From Candidatus Saccharimonadota bacterium (GTDB lineage: Bacteria > Patescibacteriota > Saccharimonadia > Saccharimonadales > Saccharimonadaceae), in NCBI GenBank assembly GCA_016866755.1, contig VGLK01000002.1:100971-164970 (forward strand): a DNA stretch of 64,000 bases. The letters are read 5' to 3'. The position numbers and the translations under genes were made by a program. Positions 58,842 through 64,000 of the stretch are shown here, in pieces. Every line of letters starts with the position of its first letter. The first letter of the stretch is position 1. Under the pieces are notes generated by a model, which saw nothing but the letters and a program-made list of their open reading frames with translations, was not told where the DNA came from and did no database searches.

Positions 58842-59894
58842 CTACAAACCCCTAGCTGCTAATTCTGTTTTGAGTTTTTCAATTAGTGGCACCGGTGTAG
58901 GGTCAACTCGGTTTAAGATACCGGCGTAAATACTACTAAAATCGGCTAAAATGCAGCCATATAATAATTGCCTCAGTAGCGTGTCGCCTTCAAGTTCTAT
59001 GGCGGTTTGATGCGGACGTTTGCCACTCAGTAAACGGTTAGAAATTTCAAACCGAGCGTCAATCTCGGGGCGTTCACACGAACTCTGAAGGTCGAAAATT
59101 GCGAACGGCTTTTCAATTGGATGCGAACCCCAGCCCATAAATTCGTTGTGGTTATACTCGGGGTACTGGTTGGCGAATGCAACATTTTTAGCAGTTTCAT
59201 TCCAGCTAATTTTCCATTTGTAAGCCAACGCTGCCGTAAGTGGACCGCCGTAAAAAACCGGCGTTTTTCCAATTGATTCAAGCGCAAGTTGCTTAGCTAC
59301 GTTCTCGTGTACACCACAGGTTTTTAACCATGCCGAAGTTTCATGCTCCAGCCACGAACCTGCTTGGGCAATCTCGTCAAACCGCGATTGAGCAATAATT
59401 GAAAAATGTACCAGCAGCCTTACTAAGGCTCGTAAACTAGCAATTACCGCCATGCGAGGCTGCATACCACCTAGTAGTGCAATATGTGCGACATCATCTT
59501 TTTTGGCAGCCTCTAACAACAAACCACCGGCCGCAATCACTGCTACCTGTGCGCCAGCTTGTCGAGCAGCTGTATAGCAAGCCACAGTTTCGGCGGTATT
59601 GCCGGAGTAACTTGCAGCAATTACTAAGGTGTGATGCCCTACATAGTGCGGCAAATCATAGTCGCGCACAATTTCTACAGGCACCAGAAAGTCATTTTTA
59701 AGCCACGAAAGCGCAAGCAGTGACTGCAGGGCTGAGCCACCCATACCAGCCAGCACAATATGATAAATCTGGCGACCGTCATGATCGGCGCAGCCAATCT
59801 CGGCATTAAATTGAGTCTGTTTATATTGTGCAGCCGCAACCTCGAGCGCCCCCGATGGATCGCGTTGTGCTAACACCTGTAAATCGTCAAGCAT
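58842..59894 (-). CDS. Bifunctional phosphoglucose/phosphomannose isomerase-like SIS protein
   Basis: Two SIS folds: the first with LAGMGGSALQ and AASYSGNTAETVA, the second with VFYGGPLTAALAYKWKISWNETAKN. HNEFMGW is the segment with the catalytic base His of the archaeal and actinobacterial Pgi/Pmi family, which interconverts fructose 6-phosphate with glucose or mannose 6-phosphate. The 350 residues are complete. It links glycolysis to the zwf-based route. Confidence 0.9.
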   Translation of the reverse strand: MLDDLQVLAQRDPSGALEVAAAQYKQTQFNAEIGCADHDGRQIYHIVLAGMGGSALQSLLALSWLKNDFLVPVEIVRDYDLPHYVGHHTLVIAASYSGNTAETVACYTAARQAGAQVAVIAAGGLLLEAAKKDDVAHIALLGGMQPRMAVIASLRALVRLLVHFSIIAQSRFDEIAQAGSWLEHETSAWLKTCGVHENVAKQLALESIGKTPVFYGGPLTAALAYKWKISWNETAKNVAFANQYPEYNHNEFMGWGSHPIEKPFAIFDLQSSCERPEIDARFEISNRLLSGKRPHQTAIELEGDTLLRQLLYGCILADFSSIYAGILNRVDPTPVPLIEKLKTELAARGL

Positions 59895-59991
59895 TGTCCC
59901 TCCCTCTTGCGAGTGTTTCTGTAACTATGATACAGTATTTTTAAGAAAAGCATAAGAATAATTCAACCAAGGTATAAGGTGGGGACCAACC

Positions 59992-60531
59992 ATGAATCAA
60001 AACACAACTGCAGCATCAATTAGCGATGATCAGGAGCTGGCAAAAGTACTTGCAGGCATAAACGCTGATACAAACAATTCAACCGACACTTCGGCGTCAC
60101 CTCAATCACTTTCACCGAACGATCAGCCGGCACCAGCCGATACTACACCGCCTTCAGTGCCGGAACTTACTTTGCCGCCGCTAGAGGACACTGAGGCATC
60201 TTTGCCCTCACAGGCACCGGTTCAGCCTAATGAGTCGTTTGGCGCCTTCCAGCCACAGCAAAATACGCCACAGCCCACTTCTACAGGCTACAGCAGCCTT
60301 GATGGTATTAAACAGCAAGCAATTTCTGAACTTCGACCATTGGTTGATAAATTAAACGTCTCTCCTGAAGAAAAGTTTGATACGTACCTATTACTACTTC
60401 GCTCTACCGATGATAAAGAGTTAGTGGCACCAGCTCACGAAGCTGCCGTGGCAATTACCGACGAAGCTCGTCGTGCCCAAGCCCTACTTGATATCATTAA
60501 AGAAATTGATTTCTTTTCTCAAAACAAATAA
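59992..60531 (+). CDS. Pro-rich protein of unknown function
   Basis: Residues 1 to about 105 are Pro/Thr/Ser/Gln-rich and likely disordered (TLPPLEDTEASLPSQAPVQP); residues about 107-175 are a helical domain (QAISELRPLVDKLN, SPEEKFDTYLLLLRSTDD). GGTGGGGA upstream supports the ATG. The domain architecture resembles other proteins of this window with a long Pro/Gln-rich arm. Function unknown. It is convergent with groEL and shares a terminator. Confidence 0.75.
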   Translation: MNQNTTAASISDDQELAKVLAGINADTNNSTDTSASPQSLSPNDQPAPADTTPPSVPELTLPPLEDTEASLPSQAPVQPNESFGAFQPQQNTPQPTSTGYSSLDGIKQQAISELRPLVDKLNVSPEEKFDTYLLLLRSTDDKELVAPAHEAAVAITDEARRAQALLDIIKEIDFFSQNK

Positions 60532-60548
60532 ATTTTTCTTCTCTACAT

Positions 60549-60581
60549 TAAAACTCCCGCAAAATGTCTGCGGGAGTTTTA
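60549..60581. terminator. Bidirectional terminator between the Pro-rich gene and groEL
   Basis: AAAACTCCCGCA and TGCGGGAGTTTT form a 12-bp stem with a 7-base loop, giving T runs on both strands. Confidence 0.88.
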
Positions 60582-60618
60582 ATGTTAATGCGTACAGCAA
60601 AAACTTAGACTTTTTACC

Positions 60619-62265
60619 CTACATCATTCCCATGCCGCCGGGCATACCGCCAGCACCTGGAGCAGCCTCTGGCTCTGGAATATCCACCACCAGCGCACCC
60701 ATAGTAGCGGCAGTTGAGGCAATTGAAACCGCATTCTGCACAGCTTCTTTAGTCACCCGAGCCGGATCAATCACACCAGCTTTTTTCATATCAATTACGC
60801 CAGCGTCCGGGCTCATTACGTTCACACCCTGCCCAGATTTAGCTGATTGCACTTGCGCCAGTAACGCCTCGGAATTAAGGCCAGCATTTTTCATAATTTG
60901 AAGAAACGGCTGCGTCAGCGCGTTTTTAAGTATCTGACGTCCAGCGCTGTGGCTATCGGCCCCTTCGGCCTCCAAGCCGCTAGCTAGGTTCACTAACGTT
61001 ACGCCACCACCAGCCACAATACCTTCTGCCAGTGCAGCTCTGGTTGCAGCCACCGCGTCATCAACTCGAAATTTTTTCTCATCAATTTCAGTCTCGGTTG
61101 CACCACCAACCTTAATAACCGCCACCTTGCCGCTCAGTGCCGCCGCCCGTTTTTCAGTCTGTTCTTTTTCATACTCACTACTTGCATTCTCGGCTTGAGC
61201 GGTAATTTGCTCAATTCTTGCCTCAACATCAGCAGCGCTACCCGCACCTTCAATAATTGTCGTTTCATCTTTACCAACAATTACCTTGCGCGCGCTTCCA
61301 AGCACCTCAAGGCCAACATTTTCAAACGTCATACCCTGATCAGCCGAAATAACCGTACCGCCAGTAAGCGTAGCGATGTCGGCCAGTACTTCCTTGCGAC
61401 GATCACCAAAACTTGGCGCCTTAACTGCTACGGTATTAAATACACCCTTTAGTTTATTTAGTACCAAGATTGATAACGCCTCGCCTTCAACTTCGTCGGC
61501 AATTAGTACAACATCTTTTTTGCCAGCCTGAGCCAACTGCTCAAGTAAAGGAAGAAACTCTTGCACGCTAGAAACTTTACCATCAGTAATTACAATAGCT
61601 GGCTTTTCGTATACGGCTTCTTGGCGAGTGGCGTCGGTTACAAAGAACGGACTAACCCAACCTTTATCAAGCGTAAAGCCCTCTACTACCTCGGCTTCAA
61701 GCTCTAAGCCCTGACCAGCCTCTACGGTTACAATGCCGTCCTTACCAATCTTTTCAATTACTCCGGCAATCAGCGCACCAATCTCTCTATCGCCAGCCGA
61801 AATTGTAGCCACTTCAGCTACCCGGTCGCTTTTCCCTTCGATACCTTCTGCTAGTGAATCAAGAGTTTTTACCACTTCAGCACCAGCCTCTTCAATACCT
61901 TTTCGTAACTCCTGTGGGTTATGACCAGCAGCTATAAGCCGGTTTGCCTCTTTAAGGATATTGTAAGTTAACACTGTAACGGTAGTAGTTCCGTCACCAG
62001 CAACTTTATTTAGTTTGCTGGCAGCTTGTTTAATAAGTTCTGCTCCCACTTTATAGCCAAGAGTCGCCTCATCGTCTTCCGGAAGTTCAATACTTTCAGC
62101 CACCGTTACGCCGTCGTGGGTGATAGTTGGGCCACCGTAACCTTTTGCAATAACCACGTTGTTACCCTTTGGTCCATAGGTTACCTTTACCGCTTCATAG
62201 AGCGCCTCAGCGCCCGCGAGTACCCGTTCGCGCGCGTCGTCATTATAAAAAACTTTTTTTGCCAT
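60619..62265 (-). CDS. groEL: Chaperonin GroEL
   Basis: GroEL folds proteins in a double ring with GroES. It has YGPKGNNVV, GDGTTTVTVLTYNIL, the apical domain and the AAVEEGIV-like segment in the form AALAEGIVAGGG, and a Gly/Met-rich end (GGMPGGMGMM). The 548 residues are standard. It starts 12 bases after groES and is under the CIRCE element upstream. Confidence 0.97.
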   Translation of the reverse strand: MAKKVFYNDDARERVLAGAEALYEAVKVTYGPKGNNVVIAKGYGGPTITHDGVTVAESIELPEDDEATLGYKVGAELIKQAASKLNKVAGDGTTTVTVLTYNILKEANRLIAAGHNPQELRKGIEEAGAEVVKTLDSLAEGIEGKSDRVAEVATISAGDREIGALIAGVIEKIGKDGIVTVEAGQGLELEAEVVEGFTLDKGWVSPFFVTDATRQEAVYEKPAIVITDGKVSSVQEFLPLLEQLAQAGKKDVVLIADEVEGEALSILVLNKLKGVFNTVAVKAPSFGDRRKEVLADIATLTGGTVISADQGMTFENVGLEVLGSARKVIVGKDETTIIEGAGSAADVEARIEQITAQAENASSEYEKEQTEKRAAALSGKVAVIKVGGATETEIDEKKFRVDDAVAATRAALAEGIVAGGGVTLVNLASGLEAEGADSHSAGRQILKNALTQPFLQIMKNAGLNSEALLAQVQSAKSGQGVNVMSPDAGVIDMKKAGVIDPARVTKEAVQNAVSIASTAATMGALVVDIPEPEAAPGAGGMPGGMGMM

Positions 62266-62277
62266 ACAAAAACTCCT

Positions 62278-62544
62278 CTACTTAATAGTTGCTAAAATAT
62301 CTTCTTCTTTAATTACAAGGTATTCGGTTTTATCGATCGTTAATTCGGTTGTTGAATACTCTTTATAGATAATTTTATCGTCAGTTTTTACGCCTTTTAC
62401 ATCTGGACCAACCGCTACAACTACGGCTAGAGTTGATTTTTCTTTCGCTGAATCTGGCAGATAAATGCCGCTTGATGTAGTGGTTTTTACTGCCTCTCGA
62501 ACCGCTACTACGCGATCAGACAGAGGGTGAATTGGTGAAGCCAT
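62278..62544 (-). CDS. groES: Co-chaperonin GroES
   Basis: GroES caps GroEL. The 88 residues include IHPLSDRVVAVRE, the mobile loop with SGIYLPDSAKEKS and VVAVGPDVKG and the C-terminal KEEDILATIK. GGAG upstream of the ATG at 62544 fits. First gene of groES-groEL. Confidence 0.96.
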   Translation of the reverse strand: MASPIHPLSDRVVAVREAVKTTTSSGIYLPDSAKEKSTLAVVVAVGPDVKGVKTDDKIIYKEYSTTELTIDKTEYLVIKEEDILATIK

Positions 62545-62578
62545 ACCTACTCCTTATTTACGCTAATAGTGTAATTTT

Positions 62579-62607
62579 ATAGTAGCGTATTTTTTTAGCA
62601 CTTGCAA
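62579..62607 (-). promoter_or_regulatory. groES promoter
   Basis: TTGCAA (62602-62607), 17-base spacer, TACTAT (62579-62584), overlapping the CIRCE element. Confidence 0.7.
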
Positions 62608-62621
62608 CACGAGAGTGCCAA
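62595..62621. promoter_or_regulatory. CIRCE operator (HrcA site)
   Basis: TTGGCACTC, nine bases, AAGTGCTAA on the minus strand matches the CIRCE consensus (TTAGCACTC-N9-GAGTGCTAA) with one change in each arm. It covers the -35 of the groES promoter, so HrcA would block it and heat would release it. It ends one base before the stop region of the femAB gene. Confidence 0.9.
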
Positions 62622-62622
62622 T

Positions 62623-63645
62623 TTAAACGTGGCGAATTTTTCGGCGGGCAGACTCGATCGCCCAAGTTCGCAAGTAACTGAGCGGTTTTAACACCAAATC
62701 GTGTGCCGGAACGTACCGTAGTTCATCTACCCCAAAGCCGCGCTTAAAGACGCTTACTCCGTAAAAACGGTGTCCGGTGTCCTCTTCTTCCACAATTCCC
62801 CAAAAATTATAGCGTCCAATGCCGCGCGTACGGGCATCGCGCATTGCCTGCATATGCAGCAGCGGTGCACCCGATAACTTTGTGCCCAGCTCGGTACTGA
62901 CGCCATAATGATACGAGGCTTCGTTGCCGTAAAAAATCATAAAGTTTTGCGCTAACACCTCACCCTTGTAGCGAGCCGTATAGAGTACCGCGCTGTTATC
63001 GGCGGCAAATGCAGTAAATTGTTTAGTGAAAAAATCTTCAGAAAAGGCCACAAATTTATGCCGACCGGCTGTTTGCAGCTGAATGTCGTAAAACTCCTTT
63101 ATGGCGGCCGGATCTGTGGTAGTCTCTACTTCAATGTCGTTCTTTTCTGCCTTTCGTAGCGCTCGCCGCAAACGTTGACGCATGCCTTTAAGTAGCTCTT
63201 CTTCGGTTTTCTCTAAATTTAATACCCCTGCAAGTTCAACCGATAGGTACATAGGTGCTCGGCGAAAACCAAGCTTTTTCATCTCGCTAAGAGCGGCCGT
63301 ATCAAGTTCACGTTGTGGGCGAACTCGCACAAATACACAGTCATGTTCGCGTCCCACCTTTTGCATATCATCGCGCAGCGCCGTAACCACGGCATGGGTT
63401 TGCCAGTTTACAATTGGCCCACCCGCTACTGCCAAATGACGACCACGCTTTGCTGGCTCAACTACCCCTTCGTACACACCCAGTAGTTTGTCTCGATAAT
63501 AGGCGCCTCGGCGCACAACAGCTGTACCGCGCGATATATGAAACTCTCCCCATTGCCACGAATGCAAAAAGTTCGCCTCTTTATGGCTAGTTACAAAGCT
63601 GTCCCACTCCTGCTTATCGGTAATGTCTTTTAATACAATGTTCAT
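62623..63645 (-). CDS. FemAB-type peptidoglycan-bridge transferase
   Basis: FemX/A/B proteins add amino acids from aminoacyl-tRNA to the lipid-linked stem peptide. The two GNAT-like halves are visible: ANFLHSWQWGEFH at the start and, in the second half, GVSTELGTKLSGAPLLHMQAM, IGRYNFWGIV and GVSVFKRGFGVDELRYV. Between them is a helical coiled region (RQRLRRALRKAEKNDIEVET). At 340 residues it is a complete member. It lies 3 bases after a second member of the family. Confidence 0.9.
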   Translation of the reverse strand: MNIVLKDITDKQEWDSFVTSHKEANFLHSWQWGEFHISRGTAVVRRGAYYRDKLLGVYEGVVEPAKRGRHLAVAGGPIVNWQTHAVVTALRDDMQKVGREHDCVFVRVRPQRELDTAALSEMKKLGFRRAPMYLSVELAGVLNLEKTEEELLKGMRQRLRRALRKAEKNDIEVETTTDPAAIKEFYDIQLQTAGRHKFVAFSEDFFTKQFTAFAADNSAVLYTARYKGEVLAQNFMIFYGNEASYHYGVSTELGTKLSGAPLLHMQAMRDARTRGIGRYNFWGIVEEEDTGHRFYGVSVFKRGFGVDELRYVPAHDLVLKPLSYLRTWAIESARRKIRHV

Positions 63646-63648
63646 ATT

Positions 63649-64000
63649 TTATAATTTCCTTTTTTTCTTACGGATAGTTTCAATAGTCCAGTTTTTTAAA
63701 TAGGCGACTGGTCGCAGTACTATGTCGTGCGCCGCTACGTAAGTTATGTCTTGGCCGCCAAAGCCACGCTTAAATGTAGTAACGCCGGCGTAGCGATGCT
63801 GAGGATCGTCGCTGTAAGCAATTCCCCAAAAATTAAACCGACTGCACCCTGCCCGCTTCGCATCGCAAATAGCCTGCCACACCAACGCATAGGCACCCGG
63901 CTCTCGGCGAGCCGCCTCAGTACTAGCTGCCTCGTGGTACACAGCTTCGCGCCCGTCATTAATTACCAGTGCCGCGTTAAGCAGTTGCTTGTCTTTATAT
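63649..64000 (-). CDS. Second FemAB-type transferase, N-terminal part outside window
   Basis: The frame is open from the right edge of the window; only the last 117 codons are seen. They match the C-terminal GNAT half: NAALVINDGREAVYHEAAS, FNFWGIAYSDDPQHRYAGV and TFKRGFGGQDITYV, closely similar to its neighbour. The end is very basic (IRKKKRKL). Tandem FemAB genes usually add successive residues of the cross-bridge. Confidence 0.88.
   Translation of the reverse strand, partial: YKDKQLLNAALVINDGREAVYHEAASTEAARREPGAYALVWQAICDAKRAGCSRFNFWGIAYSDDPQHRYAGVTTFKRGFGGQDITYVAAHDIVLRPVAYLKNWTIETIRKKKRKL

Noticed and set aside
1..64000. CRISPR arrays, insertion sequences and rRNA genes
   Set aside because: No regularly spaced repeats, transposase genes or rRNA segments were seen; only one tRNA was found.

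Overview
The window looks like a chromosome segment of a Patescibacteria (CPR) bacterium, most likely Candidatus Saccharibacteria (TM7). This is inferred from gene content and protein style, not from a 16S gene, which is absent. The genes are compact and mostly conserved housekeeping. Biosynthesis genes are few. There are several lineage-style membrane or Pro/Gln-rich proteins of unknown function. DnaG lacks zinc ligands, the class I ribonucleotide reductase is unusual, and the surface genes (type IV pilin, sortase, tandem FemAB) suit a host-attached life. TGA is used as a stop. The chromosomal part is of intermediate GC. Positions 1 to about 7160 are clearly more AT-rich, and two short patches (about 21390-21690 and 43256-43750) are more GC-rich.

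Layout. 1-7213: right part of an integrative element. It carries a membrane protein cut by the window edge, a VKOR-family oxidoreductase, a CDF metal transporter, small hypothetical genes, a GIY-YIG protein, a RepA-like ATPase, an excisionase and a large serine recombinase. The recombinase's last 18 codons lie inside the 5' end of ychF, so ychF is very probably the integration target. 7158-12540: ychF, a DUF2797 protein, tlyA, efp, the rpsF-ssb-rpsR operon and pheA. 12537-21135: ftsK, rnj, a DUF1622 membrane protein, a family-4-like uracil-DNA glycosylase without its Fe-S ligands, a P-loop kinase and pnp. 21394-21682: frameshifted GC-rich gene remnant. 21739-24468: small acidic protein, sortase, GNAT, rdgB-like pyrophosphatase, and a Nudix gene and a kinase gene that are both truncated and joined tail to tail. 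24493-36196: rpsO, mutarotase, truB, a degenerate NrnA-like protein, rpsT with a histone-like tail, holA, mutM, HAD hydrolase, polA and unknowns. 36300-43748: kinase, diacylglycerol-kinase-like protein, rpoD-dnaG, orn, msrB, mscL and a GC-rich orphan. 43832-49228: argS, pilin, pyrG, zwf. 49421-53960: the nrd region. 54260-59894: membrane-bound spermidine synthase-like protein, tyrA, tRNA-Ser, MacB-like ABC transporter, Pgi/Pmi. 59992-64000: Pro-rich protein, groEL/groES under a CIRCE element, and two FemAB genes, the second cut by the window edge.

Most interesting. NrdA (51558-53960) has the active-site cysteines but no C-terminal cysteine pair. A separate 57-codon gene downstream in the same direction (49875-50048), which lies outside any long reading frame, ends in Cys-x-x-Cys-Gln, like the missing redox tail. 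NrdB has Phe where the radical Tyr normally sits (class Ic-like). Together these suggest a ribonucleotide reductase whose redox tail acts in trans. Other points of note are the recombinase/ychF junction, loss of metal ligands in DnaG and the uracil-DNA glycosylase, and a repeated promoter style with the -10 hexamer 6-9 bases before the start codon, implying many leaderless mRNAs.
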